Source: Malus domestica (lineage: Eukaryota > Streptophyta > Magnoliopsida > Rosales > Rosaceae). Taken from it: 64,000 bases of DNA. A program made the position numbers and the translations under genes. Shown in pieces: positions 45,191-57,887 of the stretch (position 1 is the first letter of the stretch; every line of letters begins with the position of its first letter). Below the pieces are notes generated by a model. That model was not told the origin of the DNA, made no database searches, and was given only the letters and a program-made list of their open reading frames with translations. Where the stretch lies: NCBI RefSeq assembly GCF_042453785.1, contig NC_091669.1:11730501-11794500 (forward strand), given 5' to 3'.

Positions 45191-45517
45191 TGAACAAAAA
45201 GAGCAGCTGGCAGCTGATTCTGTACGCAAACTTTATTTGATTTTGCGTTCGGTGGTGCCCAACTTTAGAGCTGGACACAGGTTTGGAATTTCTGTCTGAC
45301 TAGGTAGGCAGGAAGCAGCATACGAAAACGGGTCAGGTTTATATGATAGCTTTGTGAAGCATTTAAGTTGCGGTGACGTTGGATTCACACTTACAATTAA
45401 GTCAATGGATAGAAACTCTGCTGTAACCAATTTATTATCTTAGTTGCATCACTTGACAGTATTCAAATAATATATTAATTGTTCGTTAGATAGTTGTCGA
45501 ACATGTTATATATTCAT

Positions 45518-46532
45518 GGAGAAATTAGGTTCTTATCTTTATTTTTTTACTTCATTGATTAAAATCTTATTTCTTTTTAATTTTTTATAAAGGTCCTTGG
45601 ATTTTAATAAACGTCATTAATTATTTCAAAAATAAAATATTTACATGTCAAGATAATTAAATTTTATTTGTATATATATTCATTTAGTGTTAGAAACGTT
45701 ACATTTAATATAATTATATTTATGGCTAAACTTTTTATCATATATTTTTATTTCTAGTTTGTACTCATTTTTAATTTGCAACTTTCTTTATTTTTAAATT
45801 GTACCAATTTTCTTTTAAATTTTAATTTGTACCCATATATTAATTCTTTTTATCCCTTATTTTTAAAACTTTTATTTGTACTCATAATTTTTTAACCCTT
45901 TATTTGTACCCATAATTTATTTATAATGTACTCAATTTTCTTTACAAATGTACCACTTTATTATATGCAAAACGTATCCTTTTTTTTTTTGTAAGTACCA
46001 TTTTTTAATGTAAAATGTACCCATTTTTTAATGTAAAATGTATTTATGTTTTTAATCTAATATGTACCATTGTTTTTTTGTATAAAATTTACCCATTGTT
46101 TTTTTATATAAAACGTACCCATTTTTGGTTATATAAAATGTGATGTATCAATTTTTTGTATGTAAAATGTACCCATATTTTTATATAAGTGTATTAATTT
46201 TTTATATGTAAAATGTAGCCAAATTTTATAATATAAATGTACTCATATTTTATAAAATAAAATAAAATTCCATTTTTAATAATCTAGAATGCACCCATAA
46301 ACAATTATTATTATTTTTTTTATCAAAACCCATAAGCAATTTTGATAATAATTGAATTGGTAGTGTAAATGAAAGCAAAAAAAATAAATAAAAAAGTTGA
46401 GTATTTATTGGTATTATTGCATCTCTTTTATTATTATGTCATTTATGTGGCAGGAGAGGGATTTCAATAAAAAACCTAAAATGCATAAGGTTTAAGTTTA
46501 TAACAGTTCGGGACAGAGATCGCAACTAAACC
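45518..46532. mobile_element. GTACC-rich 9-bp-TSD element, copy 2
   Basis: A 1015-bp relative of the elements at 32009 and 49720, starting GGAGAAATTAGGTTCTTATC and ending in the inverse of GGTTTAGTTGCGATCTC. A perfect 9-bp duplication TATATTCAT flanks it (45509-45517 and 46533-46541). The interior is AT-rich with repeated AAATGTACCCAT motifs and no coding capacity. At about 45715-45724 it preserves the site into which copy 1 later received a MITE. Confidence 0.85.
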
Positions 46533-46589
46533 TATATTCATTGATGTATTTAGAATATAATCCAGTTCATAAATTTTTATTTTTTAAAA

Positions 46590-46776
46590 GGGACCAGCTA
46601 GTGGTTTTGCCATGGCAGTTCACCCTTTTGGGGGGCCGAGAAGACTTATAGAGGCATTTCAGCCTCCCCTATCCACTATCATGTGATTCACCAGTGTCAA
46701 GAGTCGAACTCAAGGATGTGTTGTGTGAAATACGGGCTTGAAATCCGTCCCTCACCCGAGCCACCCTGTGGTGGTT
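46590..46776 (-). mobile_element. tRNA-derived SINE
   Basis: On the minus strand from about 46776 the sequence reads GGGTGGCTCGGGTGAGG (box A) and then GAGTTCGACTC (box B) about 50 bp on, the layout of a tRNA-derived SINE with an internal pol III promoter. A CCCCAAAAGGGTGAACTGCC body follows and it ends near AAAAGGG at 46590. AT-rich flanks resemble each other, but a clear target duplication was not found. Confidence 0.65.
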
Positions 46777-48343
46777 CAATTCATTAAAAATTAACCATGT
46801 TGTATACTATCACATTAAAATAAACAAACAACACCAGCACTATAACATCCAAATTCTTTTTGGAACATACGGACTAAATAAGTATATGCGCGTTCGGTGG
46901 TAATGTTTGCGACTACGCGTACGCATTCTCTCTCTCTCTCTGTTTTTTAAGCTACCAACCTACAGGGTTGTGCACCTAACAACGAGTTCACATTTGTGAA
47001 TAACATGCAGAATCAAAATACTCAAATTGTAGGTATATATGGAGCAACTAAAACTAGTACCTGCATGGCAAACGTAAAAGTTTAGGTTGCGACAAACTAA
47101 ACCACATCACTTACAGTTACAGATACTGCTAGCTGTTGCTACAAGTGAAATATGCAGTAATGCATGGGCTGGATATTACTCCTTTCAATTTTCAAATCAT
47201 CAAATGCTAAAGGTTTCTAGATAAATCATGATATATATGCATGGTCACGTGATTTTTATTTTGATGCAAAGTAAAGTTCTGATTCGGGTCACAAGAAATA
47301 ACCAGGAAATAATCAAACATAGAAGTTTCTGTCTTTGGTTAATAATCAAACGTAAAAGCTGTCCAAGCTTGTAAAGTTCACATTATTTAGTCAGATTTTT
47401 ATAATCTTTCAAACATATAGGTCAAAGTATTTTAAAAAAAAAACATATAGGTCAAAAGAGTTGTGAGAGGACTAAAATGGTTCATTTGATAATGAAGATC
47501 AAAAAACGTATCTCCACCATCTAATGCATTCCACTTAGGTGGATTTTAAAGGCTTAAACACCCAACTACCTACACAAACATAGTGTAATATGGTAGAAAG
47601 AGAAGTGATTTATGTACTTTTTGGCCTTATATGCATTTTTCCACTTTTATTTTATCAATAATTCATTCATTCAATAATGACTCGAAAGCAAAGGGAGTGT
47701 AAAAGGCGAAATGGGTGAATAAAATTAAAGTTTCACAATAAAACCAATTAATAAGATGAGCGAGTAGTCTAACTTCTTATATACGCACATGCAAGATTTT
47801 TCCTTTTTCGATGAGACTATTTTAACTTTGCATGCTTTCACAAAGTTAAATGCATAAATAGGTTTTCTAAAAAAAGAGTTAAATGGATAAATCACTGCCC
47901 ATAAAGAAATTGCTAAATGAAGCCTAATTTTTATTTTATTTATTTTCTAACTTCTATAAATAACTAGTTTATATTTTAAGGTATAGTATTGTTTTATATG
48001 TATGCATTATGACATAATTAAGTGGATTAACCCAAAAATTACTCATCGCATGCGTGCACGTTTTAGCTTCAACGCGACCAACTAATAACATGCCCCACAA
48101 GCTATAAACTCACAAAGATTCCTAGTTTCCTTTCCTATGCTACTTCCTAGTTCCTACTTTAATTTATTTCCTTTTTGTTCCCATGCATATTGCCTGAATT
48201 TGCAAACCTGTGTCCAGCTTTAACACAAGTTGGGGGATTTAGCAACAAGTCAATTTTCGGAGAACAAAATCATATCATATACCCCATACCTAATAATTTG
48301 CCAACATATAAACTTTGAATTACTAAACAATGCCAGCTTTATT
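46777..48343. other. Intergenic sequence upstream of the plus-strand XTH
   Basis: No gene is visible. A (TC)n run lies near 46926-46940. The rest is unremarkable AT-rich sequence. Confidence 0.5.
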
Positions 48344-48398
48344 CACGCGGAATACTTTATTCTACTCGCTCTCGAAGGTCTCCAACATATATATAAGG
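48344..48398 (+). promoter_or_regulatory. CGCG core and TATA box of the plus-strand XTH
   Basis: CACGCGG at 48344-48350 is followed by ATATATATAAGG at 48387-48398, about 70 bp before the start codon. The motif order matches the other two XTH promoters. Confidence 0.55.
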
Positions 48399-48465
48399 GG
48401 GTCACAACTCAAATTTATATCATCAAAACACAAACAGTTTTATATTCTTCTCTAAAGCAATCAAA

Positions 48466-49565
48466 ATGTCTTATTCTTCTAAGCTCTCAATGGTGGTGCT
48501 TCTTTCTTTATTCATAACTTGTGTCATGGCCATGGCTGCCTCGGCTGGCAATTTCTATCAAGATTTTGACGTTACATTCGGCGACGGACGTGCCAAGATA
48601 CTCAACGGAGGACAACTCCTCACTCTTAACCTTGATCAGACATCCGGCTCCGGTTTCAAGTCCAAGAACGAGTACTTATTTGGAAGGATTGACATGCAGA
48701 TCAAGCTCGTCTCAGGCAACTCAGCGGGAACTGTCACTGCCTACTATGTAAGTCGTACTACACTACATATATATATACCCTCTTATTAATTTGTATGCTT
48801 GTAATTGTATAGATATATTATGTATAGTTGCTTTGCTAATTTGTGAAACAAAAATGTATATTTTTCAGTTATCTTCTGAAGGTCCTACTCATGACGAAAT
48901 CGACTTTGAGTTTTTGGGAAACCTATCTGGGGATCCCTACACTCTCCATACCAATGTGTTCAGCCAAGGAAAAGGAAACAGAGAACAACAATTCCATCTT
49001 TGGTTTGATCCCACAAAGGCCTTCCACACCTACTCCATTGTTTGGAACGCGCAACGTATTATGTAAGTACTACATGCATACACTCACGTGAGAGAGCGTG
49101 CTGAGAACATAACTAGTTATTTTTAGACACTTTCTAATACCTGTGCAAATATTATGCAGATTTTTGGTGGATAAAATTCCAATTAGAGTGTTCAACAACT
49201 TGGAATCAGTTGGTGTCCCATTCCCTAAAAGCCAGCCCATGAGGATTTACTCAAGCCTGTGGAATGCAGATGACTGGGCAACAAGAGGTGGCCTTGTCAA
49301 GACTGATTGGACTCAAGCTCCTTTCACCGCCTCTTACAGAAACTTCAAGGCCGATGCTTGTACTGCTGGCTCATCATCCTCCTGTGCCTCCACTGCATCT
49401 ACCAGTTCAGTAGGGGACAGTGCATGGCAGACTCAAGGGCTCGATGCAGCCGGCCGTAACCGGCTTCGATGGGTGCAACAGAAGTTCATGGTCTACAACT
49501 ACTGCAGTGACCTTAAACGCTTCCCGCAAGGCCTCCCAGCTGAATGCAGAAGATCAAGGTTCTAA
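48466..49565 (+). CDS. Xyloglucan endotransglucosylase/hydrolase, intact
   Basis: A three-exon gene: 48466-48747, 48869-49062 and 49160-49565, GT/AG introns, 293 residues. It begins with a signal peptide ending near residue 27 (AMAASA) and is expected to act in the cell wall on xyloglucan, transferring or hydrolysing chains (GH16 family knowledge). The catalytic motif HDEIDFEFL occupies residues 102-110 (E104 nucleophile, E108 acid/base), followed by an N-glycosylation site NLS at 112-114. The XET C-terminal domain holds four cysteines (ADAC, SSSC, YNYC and AEC) and ends ECRRSRF. It is very close to the minus-strand gene at 43917-45041, consistent with recent local duplication, and the promoter shares the CGCG-TATA layout. 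The TCH4-like group is often induced by touch or calcium signals; here that is inference. Confidence 0.93.
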
Positions 49566-49719
49566 AGATCCAAATATCTTGCCACAGATCATCACATATT
49601 CCCCTCTCTGATGTGCAGCATTCACTTGTGTAATTAGCTTCAATTTATGATACATTCTTTCTTCCTTCTGCAAATAAAGATTGTCTAATGTGACATTATT
49701 TTCGCATGTTTTTTTTTTT

Positions 49720-50508
49720 GGAAAAATTAGTATCCGGTCCCTAGTTCTTATTGTTCATTGACTAAGACCTTATTAGTTCTCAAATTTTGATTCAAGTCCC
49801 TAGCATTAATGTGATAATGAATTTACATGTTTATTATATAATTTTTTAATATAAAAATTAGTAATTAATTTAGGGTTTAATACTCACACCTCTATTAAAC
49901 TTCTAATTAATTTTCAATTCAAACATTTCCAAAATAATAAAAAATTAAATTAAATTAAGTTTGTACCTATTAGTTTTTTTTATGTATAAAAAGATTCTCA
50001 ATTTTTTAATCTTAAATGTACCCATTCATATAATTTTTCAATTTTTTTAATCTTAAATGTACCCATTCTCAAATATATCAATTTGTTATATGTAAAATGT
50101 ACCCTTTTTTTAATATAAAATCCATTCAAATTTTTTAATCCATGTTTAAACTTATATGGGTACATTCTTTTTCGTTGATTTGAGAATATATCCATGTTTT
50201 GGTACAATAACTTTTTTTGTTAATTTTGGTTAATGTACCCATACATATATGTACACACACACACACACACACACAATATAATAGAGAGTGTAATTTATAT
50301 TTTATTATTTTTAATCCCATAAATTATGGGTTTTATTTAAAATCTCATCAATATAAACAATTACAAATTTCAATTTTTAATTTTTAATTTAAAAAATATA
50401 GTAACTTACATTATTACATTAATGTTAGGGACGTCAATCAACAACTAAAAACTAACAAGGTTTCAATCAAAGAATATTGATAGCTAGGGACCGCATCCAA
50501 AGTGTCCC
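49720..50508. mobile_element. GTACC-rich 9-bp-TSD element, copy 3
   Basis: Starts GGAAAAATTAGTATCCGGTCCC and ends with the inverse of GGGACACTTTGGATGCGG, flanked by T-runs (at least nine T on each side) that could be the duplication. It is shorter (about 789 bp) than copies 1 and 2 and has the same AAATGTACCCATT motifs and a (CA)n run (about 50253-50274). It lies just downstream of the intact plus-strand XTH. Confidence 0.7.
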
Positions 50509-51602
50509 TTTTTTTTTTACTCTTTCATTGTGAACTGAATTAAGATTCTGGAATAAAGTACTTCATATTAATCGATAAATTGATAATATTTGAGTTTTCT
50601 CCAAACAATATCGAGGAAGTGTTCATTAGCGGGTTTATAGTAGTTTTTTTTTGTCTTTCATGCTGAAAAATGAACAAATGAACAAATCAACCAAACAAAA
50701 ATTGTCAATCTGGTTTGCAGTTGTTTTCTTAATTGGCACTAAAATTGCCTTTCCATCTCAAGAAAATTGGTGGTTATTGACTTGACTAAAATATGTTTCA
50801 AATATATATATTTTTTTTCGAGTACTCTATCCAGGAAGAAGACCTCTCCGGATCCACTTTGTATTCCCATATCCTAGATATTCATCATATATCATGTGGT
50901 CAATTTTTGTCAGGTATTATTTTTGTTTAATTTTAAATAAAAAAAGTCAAATGATTTCTGACCACATGATACACGATGAATGACTAAGATGTGAAGATTC
51001 CTAAAATCCCCACAATTTGAATCCGGATGGGATCCAATTCACTCAATCCATAAATGGTCGTTTATGTACATGTTATATTCGTTAAAAAAAACATCTTATT
51101 TTCATTATATCTCGTCTCTTAATGGTTTTAGGCACTTTGATGTTTCTTTGAAAGGTTTCGTTATTGATAGATATATAATCAACATTGTGTGGTCCTTTCT
51201 AAAAGTTTCATTTCAACTGGCATATAGGGAGTTACTTGGAAAAAAAAAATAAAATAAAAAGTTAATCATCAAAGCAAGTGGCCATTTACAACAATACTGG
51301 AAGGGAGTTGAGCTTTGCATGATGATGTGGGTTCAAATTTTATCGATGGTTAATCTCTAGCCTTTAACCTAACAAAATCAGTCGTTTAACCAAAAAAAAA
51401 AAAAAAAAAGTTAAAATCATCAAAATTCATGGGCTAAATGTGTAATTAACAAAAAAATAAAAGAAAAGAAGTGGGTAGCATTGTATGGGCTCTCACATTG
51501 ATTGGCAGCACAGCCTTTTGGGCTTTTGTGGCTAACCAAGTGTCCCTAAGATCCATTAAGAATGACACACATCGTGTTATCCCTAAAAACTAACAAGTAG
51601 AA
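50509..51602. other. Intergenic sequence with a possible SINE tail
   Basis: No gene is seen. At about 51270-51410 a B-box-like GGGTTCAAATTT and a run of 17 A (about 51393-51409) resemble the end of a tRNA-derived SINE, but no box A was recognised. Confidence 0.35.
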
Positions 51603-54102
51603 ATGCAGTCGACCTCATCAGCTCCATTGCCAAAATGCTCTAACCCTCTCTCCCTTAACCACTTCCACTTCCACTTCCACCATCGAAACCCTCGCAAAAC
51701 CCTCAACTTCCTTCTCCTCCCCCCTAAACCCCAAACCCACTGCACCAACCACTGCGCCCTTTCCATCTCTCACACCCACAGTTGCAGCAGAGAGCACCAG
51801 AACCAGAGCCAGAAGCACATCAATGGCGATTCCGACCCCTATCAGAACGATATGTTGTTTCTGCAATTGAACCCCTCAGGAGACACCGAAGACGCCGGTA
51901 ACCAAAGCCCAGAAGCCCCAAACGAAAAACGAGGGCGAGATCAAAGAGAGAGCGAAGCCGATAATTCCGAGGGACTTTCGACAAACATGTGGTGGGCAGA
52001 CGTGAAAGCCGCATTGGGACAAAGGTTCAACTTTGGAGCCATGGTTCGTTCAGCCATGGTGCTCACGAAAGACAAGCACTTGGTGCTGCCTCATGTTTCT
52101 GTGCCTGATATAAGGTACATTGATTGGCCTGAGTTGCATAGAAGGGGTTTCAAGGGTGTTGTGTTTGATAAGGATAATACTATCACTGCACCTTATTCCT
52201 TGACGCTTTGGGGTCCTCTTGGGTCTTCATTGGAGCAGTGCAAATCCGTTTTTGGACCTGATATCGCGGTATTCAGTAACTCGGCTGGTAATTTTTGGCA
52301 GAACCCATTTGGAAAATTTGATGTTTTGTTGTTGGTTATGTTTATTTGTCAAAGTAAAGATTTTGGTTTCATGGTTAGGGCTTTATGAGTATGACCATGA
52401 TGGTTCAAGAGCTAGGGAACTTGAAGGGGCTATTGGAATTAAAGTCATAAGACATAGTAAGTATTTTGTTATTTCTTTATTTGTGCTGCAAAGTTTTTGA
52501 ATTTTTTACCTTTTTAAATACCAAACTCCATTTGAAAATGGCAGGTTGGTTAAATACAAATTTTCATAGGAATTACAGAGCTTATGTCCTATTGATGTGG
52601 GTATTTCTATCTTATGTTATAGGAGTGAAGAAACCTGCCGGAACAGCTGAAGAGATCGAGAAGCATTTTGGTTGTAAATCGTCACACCTTATTATGGTAG
52701 ATAAGATTCATAGACATCTTGGATTGTTTAATTTGATCTTTGTCTGGATTACAATGACTAAATGACTCATGGGATATTTTCGTCTGTTGCAGGTGGGTGA
52801 TCGGCCCTTAACTGATATTGTCTATGGTAATCAAAATGGATTTCTAACTATTTTAACCGAACCGTTGAGTCTCAACGAGGAACCGTTCATTGTTAGGCAG
52901 GTTGGTTTTGTTTCTTCTCAAAATACTTTTCGTACTCTGAAAGTGAATGCTGTGTCATTTTCTCTTTTCCAAACAAAAGATGTTATAATATCTGATGAGG
53001 CAGTTGGTGCAAATGGTTGGCTCTTCCTGAATTGAGGAAACGAAAAATCAGTCTGCTAAGCTTAATTTGGGAAATGCCTAGTTTGTGGTGTCAGTAGTTA
53101 TCCTTCATTTGTCCATACTTTTATCCTTGTGATTTAGGATAGTACAGAATCCTCTTATGAGCTGTCTTGTAGGGTAGGGATGGTGGAAAAACCCAGGTTG
53201 TAGCAAACCAAATATGAAGAAGATAAGGAGGGAAAATCAAACTAAACAAATCACCCCAAAGAAAGAATAAAAAGGACCATCCAATAGTGTAGACTTCAAA
53301 AGGAAAAAAAAAAGATTCTTCGGACTCATACGAGAATGTCTTGTGGTCTCACCTTTCAAAAGTTTGACTTTTAGGTTCTGCAAGTTCACTCAAACAAGCG
53401 CAAATGAGCAGCTCCCAAATTTCCGAACTTGTCATGAGTCATTCTGCCCAATTTGTGCCAATTTGAGAGTGATTTGAAAACAGACCATGCAAACAGAAAG
53501 CCACTTCAAATAATGGAAAAGCATCCCTCTTGGGGAATCAAGGACTCAGAATCTTGTTCTTTAGAAATAACAATGGCGCAAAGGCCTTAAAAAACTGCCT
53601 AGACGGATTCATCTAACACTGGTGTTGCCTGAGATACATTCCGACCAAGTTTTCTGCCATGTCCACTTCAGACTTGTAATCACACACAAACTTCAAAGAC
53701 ACCTTATAAAACTACCAATCTTGACATGGGAACCCCTTTGGAATATGGCACAGCAACGGTCACCATCTTAGTAAAGTGGCTAGGCTGTTGCGTTGTTTTA
53801 GATTTGTACCTTGGGCAAGGATGATGCAAAATACATGAATTTTTATTTCTTCAGAATTTAGACTTTTTTTTGTATTATATACTTTGGATTGTATCTACGC
53901 TATAGTTTATGTTTTTATGTTTTCGGAATTAAAGGTCTAAAGTTTCTGTTATTTGTCTCTGAACATTTACTTGTAACAATTGCAGGTGAGGAAACTGGAA
54001 ACAGCCCTTGTGAATCATAGGTTTAAGAGAGGGTTAAAGCCCACCAGTCATAGGCTGTTGCCTGACGGCAAGCAGTGTGTGAAACATCCGCCACCGCTGT
54101 AA
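51603..54102 (+). CDS. PGPP1: HAD-family phosphatidylglycerophosphate phosphatase (PGPP1-like)
   Basis: Five exons with GT/AG introns: 51603-52287, 52379-52456, 52623-52696, 52793-52900 and 53986-54102, giving 353 residues in one frame. The HAD motif I is VVFDKDNTITAPY, with the DxD-type catalytic aspartates. FSNSAG forms motif II, KKPAG supplies the motif III lysine, and VGDRPLTDIVYGNQNG forms motif IV. This is the YqeG-type family, which in plants includes the plastid enzyme that dephosphorylates phosphatidylglycerophosphate to phosphatidylglycerol for thylakoids (family knowledge). The N-terminal 100 residues are Ser/Pro/His-rich without acidic clusters at the very start, consistent with a plastid transit peptide. 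The last intron is about 1.1 kb. The start is the first ATG of the long exon. Confidence 0.85.
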
Positions 54103-54728
54103 GAATTATTATCGATATAATTCAAAAACAAAGTTCTTCCATCGGTCCTAGTGATCTTGTTAGTTTGAGTCAAAGCAATGAGAAAATATTTATTTTCTTT
54201 CTCCAGCTTTCTCCAGTAAATTGAGTAATATTTTAACCTTTGCTTCGTGAAAAAAAAAAAAAGAACTAACAATTAGCAATTCAACCCACTAACGCTATCG
54301 TTTGTTAAAAAAAATGTGCTGGGGGTTGTGAAATAAATTGAAGAGCATATATAGTGAGCATGGCGGTGTCTGGAGCCATCACTGGAGCGTGCAAGAGGAG
54401 GATGGTTGAGCGACCGATTGAATGCAAATCCTCGTTGGTGCTGTGGTCATAACTGGATATCGAACCTCATTGTTGCTCAGTCCTCCGTGTCTTCAACTCG
54501 AATATCAGGAACGTCCAAGAACAAAACCATCCTCAGATCTTAAAAACAAGGGTGTCTTCTCTAGGGTCAGCTATCAAGGCCAACTTGTAAGCAGCTCTCT
54601 TCCCTTGATTTAAGAATTAGATTAGGCACCTAAGTTTGTCTGGTCACATGGTTCCTGTCGGCTGCTTGTAGCCATCTCCATCTCTCCTTCTCCTCCCCTC
54701 TTTCATATATACTTGGGCCTCTTGTACA
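54103..54728 (+). other. Gap between PGPP1-like gene and LRR kinase pseudogene
   Basis: Includes the 3' UTR of the preceding gene. A short open frame at 54422-54613 has no recognisable domain. Confidence 0.5.
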
Positions 54729-57700
54729 ATGAATATATATGAAATACATTACAATTTAAAACCGGAAAATCTGCAAAAACAGATGATCATGTCAATGGTA
54801 GATAAAATTCTCCATTGTAATATCAACATGTTCCGAATCTTGTTCATCCCTGTCGTCATGACCCATGTTTCGATTTCTTCTGTGGAAATAGCAACTTCTG
54901 TGTCTTTAACAGCAACAGAAGGACGAGAAGCGGTGGCTCTTCCAAAATGGAAGGATAGCCTTGACAACCAAAGGCAATCTCTTATGTCTTCGTGGTTCGG
55001 AAAGAAGTCCTTGCAGCTGGAGAGGAATAGCTTGCAATGAATTCAGGAGCAGCGGCTTAAGAGGTACACTCCATGCTTTCAGCTTTTCGTCATTCCCTTC
55101 TCTACTAAGTCTTGATCTCAGCCACAACTCTTTCTATGGACATATTTCCTCCGGCATAGCTAACCTTTCTAGTCTCATCAACCTTGATTTGAGTAGAAAT
55201 CAACTCGCTGGAATATTACCATCTGAATTAGGCCTGATGACGAGTCTTCACGTGCTTTATCTGCATGATAATGGCATAAATGGATCAATTCCTCAAGAAA
55301 TAGGATCACTCAGCTCACTCCAAAAGCTAGGGTTGGGCAGAAACAGCCTCACGGGTCCAATCCCAGCCTCCCTATGGAAGTTGGGCAACTTGTCCGCACT
55401 ATACTTGTACCAAAATAAACTCACCGGAACAGTTCAGTAGGAAAATCTTAAATCTCTTAACCAGCAGCACTTGCAAATGAAGGTTCGATTCCTCCATCCA
55501 TAGGAAACCTCGTCAATTTGACGATTTTAGCGCTTCTTCTGAATAATTTTTATGGATCCATTCCTTCAACTTTCGGAAACCTGACCAAGCTTACCTTATT
55601 AGATGTGCAGCAAAACCAATTGACTGGCCACATACCACCAGAAATTGGAAAGCTCAAATTGCTTACCAAACTAGGATTGTTCATAAACCATCTTAGTGGC
55701 ACCATTCCTCGAGAACTAAAGAATCTTACAAATCTGATAAACTTGGGGGTGTCCAGCAACATGTTGTCTGGCTATCTTCCCCAAGACATTTGCTCTAGTG
55801 GACTACTTGTAAATTTTACAGCAAATGACAATTATTTCATTGGCTCTGTCCCGAAAAGTTTAAGAAATTGCTCCAGTTTGTACAGAGTGAGGCTTGATGG
55901 AAACCGGTTATCACGAAACCTATCCGAAGACCTTGGTGTTTATCCAAACTGAAATTACATTGATTTGAGCCATAACAATTTCTATGGGGAACTTTCTCAG
56001 AACTGGGGGCAGTGCCAAAGTCTGCAAAGCTTGAAAATCTCCCAAAACAGAATTTCCGGAGGTATTCCTCCTCAGCTTGGGGAAGCGGTGCAGCTTCGAG
56101 TACTTGACCTCTCCTCAAATTATCTAGTTGGGACTATTCCAAAGGAACTGGGGAGATTAGTATCACTGTTTGACCTTAACCTGGGTGGTAATGAACTTTC
56201 AGGCAGTATTCCGTGGGGAATTGGAATGTTATCCAATCTTTAAGAAATTAACATGGCAGCAAACAATATCCTGAGCAACTATATCAGTGCTCAAAGTTAC
56301 TGAACGTAAATTTGAGCGTAAATGGATTCATAGAGAGTCTTCCTTCTCAGATTGGGAGCTTACAATCTCTTCAGGTTCTAGATGTCAGTCATAAATCACT
56401 TAGAGGAGAGATACCGCCGCAGTTTGAAGAACTGGAGAGCTTAGAAGCAATGAATCTGTCTCACAATGAGCTCTCTGGTTCCTTCCCATCCAGTTTTGGT
56501 AATATGTTACACTTGACTGCTATTGACGTATCCTACAATCAACTGGAGGGTCTTCTTCCGAACATCAAAGACTTCAACGAGGCTCCAGTCGAAGCTTTAG
56601 AGAATAGCAAGGGCTTTTGTTGTAATGCCACTGGCCTGAAGCCGTGCCAATCTACCATAAGAAACACGAAAAAGAACAATAATAACATCATTATAATTGC
56701 AGCCCTCATTTCAGGAATTCTGTTTCTTGGGTTCATTGTAGTTGGGATTCTCTCCATTCGGCGCCCGCACCAGACTGTAAGAGAACAGCAAATGCAAAGA
56801 GAAACACAAACAGAAAATCTCTTTACAATTTGGAGCTATGATGGAAGATTGATGTATGAGGACATCGTTGCAGCTACAGAGGAATTTGACTCTAAACATT
56901 GTGTAGGAGCAGGGGCCCATGCAAATGTTTATAAATCTAAGTTGCAAACAGGCCAGATTGTTGCAGTGAAGAAACTTCATACTCTGCAGGAGGGTAGGAT
57001 AGCAAATCCGAAGGCTTTTAAGAGAGATTCATGCTCTCTCAGAAATCCGCCATCGCAACATTGTGAAGCTCTATGGCTTTTGCGCACATCCACGGCACTC
57101 ATTCTTGGTTTACCAGTTTCTGGAAGGGGGAAGCTTAGAAGAAACAATGACAACGAAGCAACTATGTTTGAATGGATTTCAAGGATTAACCTTGTCAAAA
57201 GCGTGGCAAATGCTTTATCCTACATGCACCATGACTGCTTGCCTCCAATTGTTCACCGAGACATATCAAGCAAGAACATCTTGCTGGATTTGGAACATGC
57301 TGCTTACGTCTCTGATTTCGGCACAGCTAGAATTTTGAAGCCTGGCTCTTCCAATTGGACTTCATTTGCAGGCACATTTGGATACACTGCTCCAGGTAGT
57401 TTTCCGGTTGTTATAATTTGTCACGGTAACCATATAATATCTAGGCGAATGCAATAACAGTTGCGTCCCTGGTTTTGTTTTTTTTTTGGACTAGAGTTTT
57501 GAGTTGCTTGTTGGGTTTGCAGAGTTTGCATACACAATGGAGGTGAATGAGAAATGTGATGTTTATAGCTTTGGAGTGTCAACTTTAGAAGTGATCATGG
57601 GAAAGCATCCGGGAGATCTCATGATCGCAGTTCTGTCCTCGACAACATCAACCGTGCTTAATACACTGCTGACGGATGTTTTGGAACAAAGACCTTCAAC

Positions 57701-57887
57701 TCCAAGAGATCAAGTTGCAGACAAAGTGGCGTTTGTTGTGAAGATTGCTTTTTCATGCCTGCAAGCCAACCCACAATCTCGGCCAACCATGCAACAAGTT
57801 TCCCAGGAGCTAACAAATATTCCAAGGGCTTCTTTACCATTCTCATTTGATAAGATCACCTTGGGACATCTTGTGAACAATGTTTAA
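54729..57887 (+). pseudogene. LRR receptor-like kinase, MIK2-like, with many breaks
   Basis: The reading order is that of an LRR-XII-type receptor kinase: leader and N-terminal cap (ATEGREAVALPKWKDSLDNQ, then SPCSWRGIACNEF), LRRs, a transmembrane segment (IIIIAALISGILFLGFIVVGIL) and a kinase. Kinase motifs are present: VAVKKLHT, VHRDISSKNILLD and SDFGTARIL. The last exon starts at 57523 after an intron (about 57396-57522), restoring [10 protein letters not shown]. It is broken by a frameshift near 54990, a stop at 55438-55440 with a damaged stretch to 55510, a stop at 55950-55952, a stop at 56241-56243 with several more to 56311, and frameshifts near 57020 and 57130. A full-length receptor cannot be made. 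It is related to the open gene at 62036. Confidence 0.85.
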
